Source: Cryptomeria japonica (lineage: Eukaryota > Streptophyta > Pinopsida > Cupressales > Cupressaceae). From it: a stretch of DNA of 60,000 nucleotides. The notes under the pieces were generated by a model that was given only the letters and a program-made list of their open reading frames with translations, searched no databases and had not been told where the DNA came from. The position numbers were made by a program, and so were the translations under genes. Location of the stretch: the NCBI RefSeq assembly GCF_030272615.1, contig NC_081407.1, positions 262,248,574 through 262,308,573 of the forward strand, written 5' to 3'. Positions 11,845 to 22,160 of the stretch are shown one piece after another; the stretch's first letter is position 1; each line of letters begins with the position of its first letter.

Positions 11845-13430
11845 TGGTGTAGGAGAACCCTTCCAAGATCTTCCTCCTTTTTTTTGTTGGTTTTATGCTT
11901 CTTTTGAAGCCATTGTATATAAAATAAAGAGCCATGTGCTCATTGGTCCTTGTTAGGGTCCTAGTTGAGGTCTTAGGGTCATGAGTCAAAAATTGAGATT
12001 TTCTTGAAAATAGAGGGTATGTGTGTCTTTGAGGTGTTTAGGGGTCCCTCATAGCCTGGTGGAGTCCTTAGGTTGGCCCAATGTGGGTCTAGGAGTCAAG
12101 AAAAGAAACATTGGGAAAGTTGCTCAAAAGTTGCATGATAACTTTTAAAAGTTGTCAAGCAACTTTTCCACCATGAGGCCAAAATTCTTAGTTTGGCATG
12201 GAGAACCCTAATATGGGCACACAAACTAAGGAGAGGGTAGTATAAGTATTTCAAACCCTAAGTTTACAGGTTGGATGTCAGACATTGTACGGCCCAAGCT
12301 AAGTGACCTGACTGAGACTACAAAATTTGTTACCAGTCAGTTTGAATGAAGCAACCGAGAAAGTTAATGGATTGATTTGCATGCAAAATTGTGTGGAGTG
12401 TCTTGTATGGTGTAAATACTATCATTTTGAGCAATTAGTTTAGGTTTTGGTTTGTAAGTGTGGTGTGCTTGTAAATATTTTGTAAGTTGTCTTCTCACTG
12501 TCCAGTTTTGGACTGGTTTGAATAAATGGGCTCATAACTCCATTCCCCATTGTGGAAACACCATGAAACAATGGGGAATGAGAGTAGAGACCTTGTACCA
12601 TAGTTCAATGCAAGAAGGGCCCTTGAAAATGCAGGGAGGCCATCAAAAGACCCAATCCTATGCGAGACTGGACAGTGCCCAACTAGGAAGGGTCAAGTTG
12701 CAAAGGTCTTGAAGAGCAAGGTTGGTCAGAGGAGAGTGCACCCTTTGGAGGAGGTGTATAGGAGTGTGTGAAGCACCACTAGTGTGAAGGAGGAGCCTCC
12801 ACCAATATATACAAGGTGGCTAAAACACATAACATTCACCGTTACCCAGACAGACCATAAAACCCTCACAAAACCCTTAAAAATCCCAAAATTCGCCCAA
12901 GGCACTGTACGGCCACTTGGAGGCTCAAAACCAGAGAAATCCTCTAGCCCTTTCCAAGTGAATGGTTCTCCATTTTGGGAGTTTGGGTAGTTTGTGCATC
13001 ATTTGTGAGAGGGAGCCCTAAAAGTCCAGGTAGGAGGCCTAATTGGTCAAAATCCTTGTAGCCCTATTTTGTAGGCAAAAACACAAAATAGTGAAATCGG
13101 TAAGGGGTTGGAATCTTGAAACCTCTTGGGGGAACATGAATGGGTGGAAAAACAATGTATAAGACCTGTCCTGACCTTGCTAAGACCTTGGAAGGTGTAG
13201 AACAAGCCTAGCCCTTATTAGCCATAGTAAGGGGTTTTGAGTCTCATGAGTAGGTGAGACCTTAGGAGAAGCGTTGCAAATCATTGGTGGGTGGAATTGG
13301 GCAAGGTCAGGGGATTCCTCAAGAAAAGGAAGTCCTAGAGACCCTAGGGTATGTAGATAACACTAGGTGATCCAAGGAAAGGATCTTAGAGCATAGACTA
13401 GGCTAGTCTATCCCCAGCACCATCCCATCA
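11845..13430 (+). repeat. Chromovirus 1, 3' LTR
   Basis: It starts TGGTGTAGGAGAACCC and ends CATCCCATCA, matching 7353-8998 nearly throughout apart from the missing amplified units. It retains the canonical TG start that the 5' LTR has lost. Confidence 0.92.
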
Positions 13431-13440
13431 GTTGCCAACA

Positions 13441-13660
13441 AAATCAATTTCAAGTGAGTTAATTTGAATAATCTCCTTCAATGGCTCTATTTCATAAGAA
13501 TGAGAGAACTCATAAATTGTTTACAAAATTCAAATCATTTACAAAATACAATAAAAACAACAAAGTTTTAATCAAGATCAATGATAACTCTTCCAACAAC
13601 ACCAACACTTAAGTGGTAGCCACAACATCAGTTGTGTCCCTTTATCTAAATACTTTAGAA
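13441..13660 (+). pseudogene. Gypsy copy B gag, second part
   Basis: This resumes copy B gag after the nested insertions. AATTTCAAGTGAGTTAATTTG matches copy A at 2456 (AACTTCAAGTGAGTCAATATG), and the lysine/asparagine-rich linker ending in VVATTSVV parallels copy A's VTATTLVV (about 2610-2630). It carries stops. It ends where an antisense Copia fragment begins. Confidence 0.75.
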
Positions 13661-14085
13661 AATAATAATCTTTGGTAAATCTCTTACTGCCTTAAAGTTA
13701 TTGATCTTTATCATGTTGTCAAAGTTAACATGTCCCATACTCTTATTCCATAACTAATATTCATTACTCTGACTTAGATAACATCTGTTTCCACTTCTAT
13801 CCTTTATATAATAAATATTTCCATTTACAATCAATTCTATAACATAGTATCATAGAAATAGACATCCAAAAAAAAACCATATAAACCATTTATTAGTTGA
13901 ACATATACAAATCTGGATCACCAACAACAAGTGGTTCATGTATGAGTGACAAAGGTTTGACATCAATAACAATAAATACATCCATATGTGCAACATTATA
14001 AATAAAATCTCATGCAGGGTGCTCATTGATCCAATATGCATGATGAATGTTATTATTGAAGAACACATTTTTTCTCAATAATTGC
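13661..14085 (-). pseudogene. Copia pol fragment (gag-pre-integrase region)
   Basis: On the minus strand about 13670-13745 reads GHVNFDNMIKINNFKAV, the conserved histidine-containing segment upstream of Copia integrase. The same region of the full-length Copia (about 31780-31860, CHVNFDNIVKASKIKAI) is clearly similar, also at DNA level. The rest (to about 14085) is not recognisable and its boundaries are approximate. It interrupts copy B between gag and protease. Confidence 0.55.
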
Positions 14086-14590
14086 ATCATTACATATGAT
14101 AAATCTGATGTTATGATCAAGGTTTATAATGGTTTCTCTTCCCCTACTATTGGTTTTATTACTCTTCCTATTGAGGTTACTACTAAGTTCTAATAAGTTA
14201 CATTTGCTATTATTCCTACATCAGATAAATTTCATGTGAAGTTGGGACATGCTTGGCTCTTTTGCATGAAAGTTATTCCTTCTACAATCCATAATTGTCT
14301 TAAGTTCCCTCATAATGGGAATATTATCACTATTAATCACAACCTTTATCCACCCACAACGAAGTTTGTAAATTTCATTCTTGATTACTTTTAGCCTAAA
14401 CAACCCGAACCTTTAAAGAATCAAGATGATATTCTTTTTCTATCTTATCAAAAATGGAAAACTAATATGATATTGGGCCCTTTCACCATGGATATTCCTT
14501 CTTCTCTTCCTGAACCTATTATTCTTCCTACACCTTCTATTCTATTGACAATTTTTCTTGCTACCTCCATCCCTAAGGAGAAATGAAATT
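14086..14590 (+). pseudogene. Gypsy copy B protease region (broken)
   Basis: The translation shows FSSPTIGFITLPIEV, then KLGHAWLFCMKVIPSTIHNCLKFPHNG. This matches the end of the Tat-type protease domain, where relatives read GRPWIHEM...PSTYHQC; the copy at about 25940-26010 has that form. Two stops fall together near 14190, and the catalytic Asp-Ser/Thr-Gly motif is not seen. RT and everything downstream of copy B are absent. Confidence 0.65.
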
Positions 14591-15198
14591 TTATGTCATA
14601 CGAATAAGAGCATAGAGCATATGATCTATACTATCAACAAGCTGGAGACAAAAGATCGCAACACCACAATGATTTCTTAACCTTCTTCACTTAGAGGTCC
14701 ACTAGACTCAGGGGGGTATTCCTCATTCAAAACTATGGCTTTTGGTTTCTCACAAACAATCTTTGGTATACAAATTTGTAATAAGTGGATGGTTCTCAGT
14801 TCACCCAAAATTTCTCAGGGTGAATGTCCCACCCTTTAAATTTCAACCCTTCCTATTGTAAATAAGTCTACTAATTCTAACTTATGTACCTCTTGAAAGT
14901 CACAAGAATATGTGAAAAACATAGTTTCATATTTGACTTGCACAACATGCAACAATTACAGACGCATTACACTTGAGTGTAACTTAAGAGAAATGAAGGA
15001 CATGAAAACAAAAAAGAGATATTAATAATTTAATGTGTTTCTGAAACAAGATTTAGGCAACTTCAACAAAACAATGCACACCATGGGAAAAAAGTCAAAT
15101 CTCAAATTAAAATGCAAACCCTGACTATAAAAAAACTCAAATTAGTGTACCTTTTGAATATTAATGCCTGATATTAATATAATCCCTTTTGTTATTTG
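14591..15198. other. Unassigned sequence between transposon relics
   Basis: AT-rich, with no sustained reading frame, LTR terminus or repeat that I can recognise. It may be further decayed copy B DNA, but I cannot show that. Confidence 0.4.
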
Positions 15199-16262
15199 TG
15201 TTAGCAGCAAAAATGGAGAAAAAAAGAGAGGGGGGTGAATCCATTTTCACTAGATCTACAAAGTTAAACACAAATATAGATCTGATAAACTACAACAATA
15301 AAAAAGATAAGAAAATCCATAGCACAACACATAACACCAAGATTTTGATGTGGAAAATCCAGTTAAGGGAAAAACCATGGTGGGAACCTACCCACAATAA
15401 GATGACACTTTATAGTAGTATGTGTAAATATTACAATGGAGAATGTACATGCATCTAGGCACACTTCCTAGAGCTCACTTCTCAAAATATAATGACCCAA
15501 AAGGTTACAACCCTTAGGGAAGTCTCATTGACTTACAACAAGATTCAGACTACAATCCAGAAGAATTGAATTGCAATAATAGCATCTCCAAATGGCTGAT
15601 GACAGTTCTGGTTAAGCACAATTGTCTAATCTGCAACAACAATCTCTCCTCAATCGCAACACCAAAAGATGAATCCTTGTTTACACATACACCACTCTTT
15701 GATAATGCAGACACAACCTCGATACCTAAATTACATAAGAATATCACCTAATTATATACAATTCATCAACCTTGATAACAAGGTCGGCTAAACCCTCAAC
15801 TCATAATTACAAAATTACATCACATGATACAAAGATCAACCACCAAACCAATATAATGTTATGCATGGCATAACATGGACCTAAATCAAATTTCCAAACA
15901 TACAACACCACCGAAAATCACACTAAGATCAACCGCAACACGTTACACCACTAGGAAAACCACATAACATGAAGAACATCACCAGTTCAACAAAATCACC
16001 AATAAATCACACACCGATCAATGCTGATCATCAAAACAAATATGACACAATTAGGAAACACCAGCAAGCATGTTAGAATCATAAAAAATAACTGCACCAA
16101 TGCCACTTATCAAATCTTCATCTGTTAATGTCTGAAACTCAAGAACACTCAAACAACAACAATTGTTATGGAGAAAGATAATTTGCGATGTACCAAATCA
16201 CAATCCATCTAAAATGAAGATACATAAGACCATCCAAAACAATCTCCCAAAGACCAGAGATT
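15199..16262 (-). repeat. Copia-type LTR, partial, inverted relative of 6038-7352
   Basis: Read on the minus strand it follows 6320-7352 in order: GATTTGTATAA-type promoter area, the AAGGTCGGCT/GAGCCGACC block, the CCCACCATGGTTTTTCCC block (15348-15387 reversed) and GATTCACCCCCC (about 15230 reversed), ending GCTAACA at 15199. The first roughly 280 bases of the LTR are missing at the 16262 side, where the hAT element begins. No internal domain is attached. Confidence 0.75.
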
Positions 16263-16756
16263 AGTTTAGTGGCAAATATTCGCCAATGGTGAATTTTTCA
16301 TGTTGACGACCTAGGAAATGGTGAATATTTTGTACCAACTGGGGGTGGCCATGTCACCAAAAAATTATCAATTTCCATCAAATTCATGGCCCAATCGCCA
16401 TATGTTTTATGTAATTAAATGTTTCCATGTGAGGATTTTGCCAATACAATATATAGTGGACACACGGTAAATTTAATTTTTTCGCCTACACTCTTCGAGG
16501 TTGCCTTAATAGATGACCATAATTTGCCTATAGGCATATGAAGATTTGTTAGCCAGGAAGACCCAATTCGCTCGACATTTTGTCAACGTGTGTCTCCATT
16601 CACCCCAACTTTCACCAACTATATTGTATTTGCCAATTATTTGGACAACCCATAATTACCTCAAAAATTACATAAGTCATGTTATAGCTACGCGAGATTC
16701 ACCAAATATTTATATACCATATAAAATTCTCATGGAATTCACCATATAAGGATTGG

Positions 16757-16764
16757 TATAAATA
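16757..16764 (+). promoter_or_regulatory. TATA box of the hAT transposase gene
   Basis: TATAAATA in the context GGATTGGTATAAATACATTC, about 380 bases before the first ATG and about 130 before a good splice donor. It is correctly placed for a promoter within the element. Confidence 0.5.
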
Positions 16765-16894
16765 CATTCAAAGATCAGATCTATATCTACACAATCTGGT
16801 GGGTTCTAGGCTCTGAATTCTGATCAATAGCAAAGTTTCAAACCAAGGAAAATCATTGCTGTTGACTGCATTGGCGACTGCTAGTGACCTAAAG

Positions 16895-17120
16895 GTGAGC
16901 GATCATATTTTTGAATTGTTATAATATTATTCTGAATTTATCTATATTTGTTTGCATTGCTGAGTTCATTCTTATTCAGTGGGGACCTCTCAGTGCCAAG
17001 TGGTCAGCTGAGAGATTCAAACCTCAGACATGTAGATTGTAGGTCGTAGGGCCAATGGAACATATATTATACTTTATAGTATATTATTGCTTCTTCAACA
17101 AATTGATATTTTTTTGGCAG
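16895..17120 (+). other. Probable 5'-leader intron of the hAT transposase gene
   Basis: The donor AAAG/GTGAGC (16891-16900) and the pyrimidine-rich acceptor TTTTTTTGGCAG (ending 17120) bound a 226-base AT-rich interval just upstream of the ATG at 17138. Predicted from sequence only. Confidence 0.45.
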
Positions 17121-17137
17121 CCTTTATTTCGTTAGAG

Positions 17138-17878
17138 ATGTCAAACAGAAATAAGGGTAGGAAACATGAATGTGGGGAAGGCCATGAGAGGCCAACAAAA
17201 AGTAGAACGTTGTCTTTGTACTTTGGCTTTGGAAAAGATTATGGTGAAAATTAGGAAGGTACATCATCACAAGTACAAGTACAAAATTTGCAACCTACAC
17301 TGCATGTTGAAGACGACGGTGAACTTGATATCTCAGATCAGGATGATCTTGAAGAAGATTATTTGGTAGATGGCCAAGTTAGCCGAAATGATATAATTGA
17401 CTTGGGTGATAATGCCATTGATGATAATGCACAGAAGGGGAAAAGAAAAGCCGGATCAAAAAATGATCAACCATAATAAAAAAAGGATCGGGAGTGGGAT
17501 ATGTCAGTGAGGAATTTTCAAATTAATTGGGTATCAAAGTATCCATTCATTGAACAAGTGGAGAATCCAAATGAAGGTGAGCCTACAATAGAATGCAGGT
17601 GTAAGATTTGCACTTGGAAACATAACAAGGAAATTAGGTTGCAGCTAAAATTTGATACCATAGAAAAGCATATGGGTATAGTTTATGAAAAACAAATGAT
17701 AGATGAAGTTGAAAAATCAGTGAAAAGATGGAAAATAGAGGAATGTAAGCATGTGAGGAATGCCAAAGAGTATTATTTTTATGAGAAAATACAAAAAAAT
17801 CCTGCAAAAGTTAAAGGTTCTATTAAAGCTAGTTTTGGAAAAGCAATGCAAATAGAACAACTGGGAAAATCTATTTAG
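17138..17878 (+). pseudogene. hAT transposase, N-terminal part with BED-like zinc finger
   Basis: A single frame from ATG 17138 to 17878 has premature stops at about 17252 and a TAA-TAA pair at 17474-17479. Residues visible: a basic start (MSNRNKGRKHECGEGHERP), an acidic linker (DDLEEDYLVDG), then a zinc-finger-like segment with CRCKICTWKHNKEIRL and, 15 residues on, KHMG, fitting the CX2C...H pattern of BED-type fingers at transposase N-termini. The reading is cut at 17928 by a Copia solo LTR. hAT transposases excise and reinsert the element through terminal repeats; this copy cannot encode one. Confidence 0.75.
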
Positions 17879-17927
17879 TTAAGCGTTGTTTTTTTATATT
17901 TTGAGCAGAGGACGTGCTATAAAAAAT

Positions 17928-19435
17928 TGTTGGCATTATGTGAACCAGTATGAGAACCGGTATGTGGATATAATGACATTGTATGTTGTCATTGATGTCA
18001 ATACACTGAAGAGGTGAGAATTGACATATGTAAGAACTGGTATAACACTGTGAACCGATATCTGTACCAAAGTGAAGCGGTGTGCTTGTTCAAGGTGAAC
18101 CGACATAAGGTTATGGGAACCAACACATGGAAGCAGTGCATGACTACTAGTTGGTGGTCTCAACTTCAGGGTTTCCAGTTGGAGTGCTTCAAGGTGATCT
18201 TTATATGATGAAGTTAGCATGATAACAAAGAACAAATAGTGTTGCCACGTAAGCCTTGTGCGCGTGAAGGATCTTGCATAAAGAATAGTGTTCCTATCTA
18301 CCTTAGGAATGTGTGAAGTCTGTAAATGGTGATAATGTGTGATGGGTTATTAGCCGCCATGAAATTGGTGGAAAAATAACGATGGAGAATGTCTTGAGAT
18401 TGGATCAAGACTGTTGCATTCAGTACAGTATGATCAATGGTTAGGATTGAACCGTTTGAATTCCTTAACCTAATAGGTTTAGGGTTTAGGGTTTATGCTA
18501 CCGACCTATCTGTTGTCCTATAAGGTCGATGTTGTGATTCTTTCAGAAGTTGTTGGCAAAAGTTGTGTGTGTTTATCTAAGAGAAGAGATACATGATTCA
18601 TGCCAGACCAGAGGAGAGAAGTTATATCTGCAAAGTGTAAGTGCAGAAGGTGAAGAGGAGCTTAAGCAGATCTGCATTGGCATTGAGTGCTATTATCAAG
18701 TCATTGATATACCTGTTGATCTTTAACCACTTCAATAGTTGTGAAATCCCCTAACAGGGTAGCCTTAATCGGCTTGTTGAAAATCCTCTAACAGGGTAAC
18801 TTGAAGCTACTGATTCATTGATATCCTTTAGCTATTGAGTTCTTGAAATCCTCTAACAAGGTACCCTTAACAGGGTTTAACCCTTAACTGGGTATTGTAA
18901 CCATCCCTTAACCGGGTGATCCCTAATAGGATCGGTTCCTAACAAAACCTATTGTATCTGTCTTTAACTGGACAAGGCTCCTAACAGAGCGAAATTCTAA
19001 AGAGTTCAAAAACAAGCTTGTGGGTATTCATCCCCACCATGGTTTTTCCCAGTTGGGTTTCCACATGAAAAAATGTGTGTCATGTGTGATGCTTTCTTCA
19101 TGTGAAGTTATGATTGTTTTCTGATTAAGTGGTGATGCATGTTGATCTTGCTGTAATATGTACATCTTTGATGGTAGATTTCCTGTTCATGCATTAGGGT
19201 GAAATGGGAATGAAGAGTTAGATTATATGAGAAGATAAGTGTCAACCAGTCTTTGCTTATCTCAGTTACAGTGGGTTTTGCTGGTTGAACTTTGTTGAAA
19301 GACCAATGCTGCTATTTGTCTGTCAGTGCATAAGTGTTAGTTGACAAACCGGTTTAAGGTTGTGTTTTTGCCTATACTGATTCACCCTCCCTCTCAGTAC
19401 TGGTTTGGTACTATTCGTTCATCATTAAGTTATCA
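17928..19435 (+). mobile_element. Copia solo LTR (same family as the full Copia at 27405-34956)
   Basis: It begins TGTTGGCATTATGTGAACC and ends TTAAGTTATCA, as do the LTRs of the complete element. At 1508 bases it nearly equals the 1500-base 3' LTR there. Flanks are AAAAT (17923-17927) and CAAAT (19436-19440), a 5-bp duplication with one change. It contains two telomere-like TTTAGGG units (18476-18494), an array of CCCTTAACAGGG-like mini-palindromes (18746-18975) and the CCCACCATGGTTTTTCCC block (about 19034). It lies inside the hAT transposase. Confidence 0.9.
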
Positions 19436-21434
19436 CAAATTTCCCATCAATTAGTGGTTTATTACACTTTTTGAAAGTTCCTAACTATCCTAATAGACAC
19501 TAGCCAGTAAACAGTGGATGGGAATGGGCAAGTTGTCTTGCTGAGGTTGAAAAAGATGTAAAGGAAAAGATAAGAGAGTCAAACTTTATTGCATTTTCTT
19601 TAGATGAAGTTATGGCAGTAGACAATACTTCATGGGTATGCATGCATGTTTATACTATACAAAATCATGCCTGCCAATCTCATCTTCTATCTATTGCTAA
19701 AATGAAGGAGAGTGTGACAACGAAAAATCTATTTCAACTAGTAAAGAGAAGTTTAATTGAATATGGAGGTATGGATGACATGATAGTTGCCAAAAAATTG
19801 GTGTGTGTTGGAGCAGATGGAGCTTCAGTAATGCAAGGTCATAGGAATGGTCTTTCTACAAAGATTAAAACTTCATTTGCACCGTACATTACTATAATTT
19901 ACTGCATGGCTCACAAAATGAATCTAGCTTTTGGAATTGTGAGCAAGTATGCTTCGGTAACAAAAATGAAATTTTAATCAGAGAGCTCTACTCACACTTC
20001 TGTCAAAGTCCCAAGCGCCTTATGGAATTTCAACACTTGCTAATGGAATAACTGATGGGAACAATCTTCTCAAGGATAATGATACCAGATGGATCTCTTT
20101 GGATGGTCCAACACATCAAGTTTTTTCAGAATATCCATCCTTGATTGGACTATTTCACACAAATCGTGATGAATTAGAGCAACCAAAATTTCCAGACCTT
20201 CTTCGAAGGTTAAGTAATCTAGAGACACTCTTAACTTTAGCAGCTTTTCTGCCCATGCTCGAGGAAATGTGGAATATTATGAAGGCCTCCCAAGAAAGAG
20301 CTCTGTATATTGCAGAATATGCTACGCTGCGTAAGATGACATGCATGAACCTCGACAATCTCTATTGAAATCAACCAGCACTATCTGATGAAAAATTTGT
20401 TAAGTAGCAGAAACTCATAGATTTGAACAATCCTGATAAATTTTTACAAATCAATGAAAATGGGGAGGTATGTGCCAATGTATGAGGAGTTGAGATACCA
20501 ATGCACTTCTATGCCACAGTCGACCCCGAGGAACCAGGAAAGCGCCCCAGGAAGCAACTAGCAAGAGTTACAAGGGAAGATTTCGACAAGATTGTTGAGT
20601 CTGTAACTACTTCTGTGAAGAAAATTGCCTATGATCTTTCCTCATAAATTAGAAGTAGATTCCCTCCTAACAACCTACTCGAAGCTATGTCTATTGTGTT
20701 CCCTCAATATTGGAGCCTCAACACACAGTTGATTTTTGAAGTAAGCTACTGACTTTGATAAAACAATTTTGCATATCCAGAGAATTGAATGGAGTAACTA
20801 TAAATGGAATATTAGATGAAAATCATCTTAGAGAGAAATCATCTCATTTTGTATACACTATGAGGGAACAATATGGCACAATGGAGAACCCCCGCGAAGA
20901 AGAATTAATAACAAGGCTTTGGAAATATATAGCTGAGAACACAATATTGCATGATACAATGACATAATATTTGAAGCTTGCTGATTTATGTCTTACCATG
21001 ATATTGGGTTCAGTGGAAGATGAGAGAGTTTTTCAGTGCTTTGGGGTTCCTAAAATCAAAGCTAAGAAACAAACTAGACAAAAATTTGGAAAATTGCTTG
21101 AGGCTCTATACATCTAGGTATGATGTCCAGACTTTTCCTTACAATAGGGCACTACAAATATGGAGGTCCAAATGTGAAAGAAGAGGTTTGGGAAACACTT
21201 CAAACCAAAGTGCCAGTGGGACTATTGACTCATGTACTGGACCTACTGGTAGCATTGAGATGCAGTTCAACGAAGGTATGTAGACTCAGAGTGAAGAAAA
21301 CACATACAAGAATCAAGAAAGCTCTGAATTTGATGAGGATGAATGGCAACTATAAGAGATTGGTATTTATTAATCATATTACTGTATCTTATCATTCATA
21401 TTACAAAATCATATTATTATGGTTGATAACTTGA
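19436..21434 (+). pseudogene. hAT transposase, catalytic and C-terminal dimerisation parts
   Basis: This resumes the transposase after the Copia LTR. About 19550-19975 reads FSLDEVMAVDNTSW and later CVGADGASVMQGHRNGL and YCMAHKMNLAF, the RNase H-like core and Cys-His element seen in DUF4371/ZNF862-type hAT proteins. A frame change near 19975 leads to NDTRWISL (20080s) and the segment to 20368. The hAT dimerisation domain is at about 20970-21240 (LADLCLTMILGSVEDERVF, then SALGFLKSKLRNKL, CLRLY), with a frame change near 21035. Several stops make it non-functional. Confidence 0.85.
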
Positions 21435-22160
21435 TGATATTTTATGAGTCTGTTAACTTTTTTCAATTAGAATTTAATATTGATTTGTAATTGTATTTTT
21501 CAACTTTCTATTTCCAGATTTAAAAAAGCATAATAAAAGATCACAATGTGTTTATTGATACATAGATGTTTATTTAGACATGTTGAGAAATTAAATTTTC
21601 ATTAATTCTGTCAAAATATGGCCATATGATACAATTTATTCAATACACCACTCTGTGTGATTATCCATGCAAAAGTCAATACAAAGTTTTAGAACCCTCT
21701 GCAAATGACCCTGAATTCCCTTTTATAGAAACAAGGGAGCACCAATAGCTTTAGGTCGATTTGCAACATGTGAAGAATCAACATCAAAATCACACTCAAA
21801 ACAAATTTTCATGGTCATCATAGGTCAGATTAGCAATTTAATAACTGCTACATATCAGATGTCTCCAGTTCAAAAAACAGAGTTCAAAATTAAATATTAA
21901 TTCAAGCCATGAAAAATTAAATATAGATAATAGCAGTGCCCAAAACCTAGTAATCAGAAATAGAGAAATGCAGAAATGTTAAAACTTGGGAGAATTTGAG
22001 AATACAAATTTACAGGCTAAAGGTTTGCACTGTGCATCATAGATTCATAGGATAGATTAGCAATAGTGAGTGCTAGTTTTTTCCTGTTCATAAAACAAAG
22101 TTATTTCAAGCGATGCCAAATTCCAAACAAAAAAAACATAAAACCATGAAATTAAGAATG
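21435..22160. other. AT-rich sequence without recognised features
   Basis: No reading frame, terminal repeat or known motif is recognised. It may contain the right end of the hAT element, but no sequence complementary to the 16267 terminus is visible. Confidence 0.4.

Larger units (their letters stand above)
7353..13430 (+). mobile_element. Chromovirus 1 (Ty3/Gypsy), internally deleted, with both LTRs
   Basis: The two LTRs (7353-8998 and 11845-13430) are very similar along their length. The element is flanked by a perfect 5-bp target duplication GTTGC (7348-7352 and 13431-13435), the size made by retroviral-type integrase. A PBS follows the first LTR and a polypurine tract precedes the second. 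The internal part is only about 2.8 kb: gag is followed directly by the C-terminal end of RNase H, then integrase and chromodomain, so protease, RT and most of RNase H are missing. It sits inside the Copia LTR starting at 6038, so it is younger than that LTR. Confidence 0.93.
16267..21434 (+). mobile_element. hAT-superfamily DNA transposon relic
   Basis: The transposase remains (17138-17878, 19436-21434) have the hAT C-terminal dimerisation domain. The left end is placed at TAGTGGCAAATATTCGCC (16267), which resembles hAT termini of the form (C/T)AGTGGC and is followed by scattered GGCGAAT/GGTGAAT subterminal repeats to about 16340. A promoter, leader and intron precede the coding part. I could not find a matching right terminal inverted repeat or an 8-bp target duplication, so the right limit is only the end of recognisable transposase. 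Confidence 0.75.

Noticed and set aside
18301-18560. Telomeric repeats as evidence of a chromosome end or interstitial telomere
   Set aside because: Only two to three units, and the same block recurs at the same place in each LTR of the family, so it is an LTR feature.
22050-22065. Possible right target duplication of the hAT element (AGATTAG near 22054)
   Set aside because: No complementary terminus (GCCACTA) next to it; the short match is expected by chance in AT-rich DNA.
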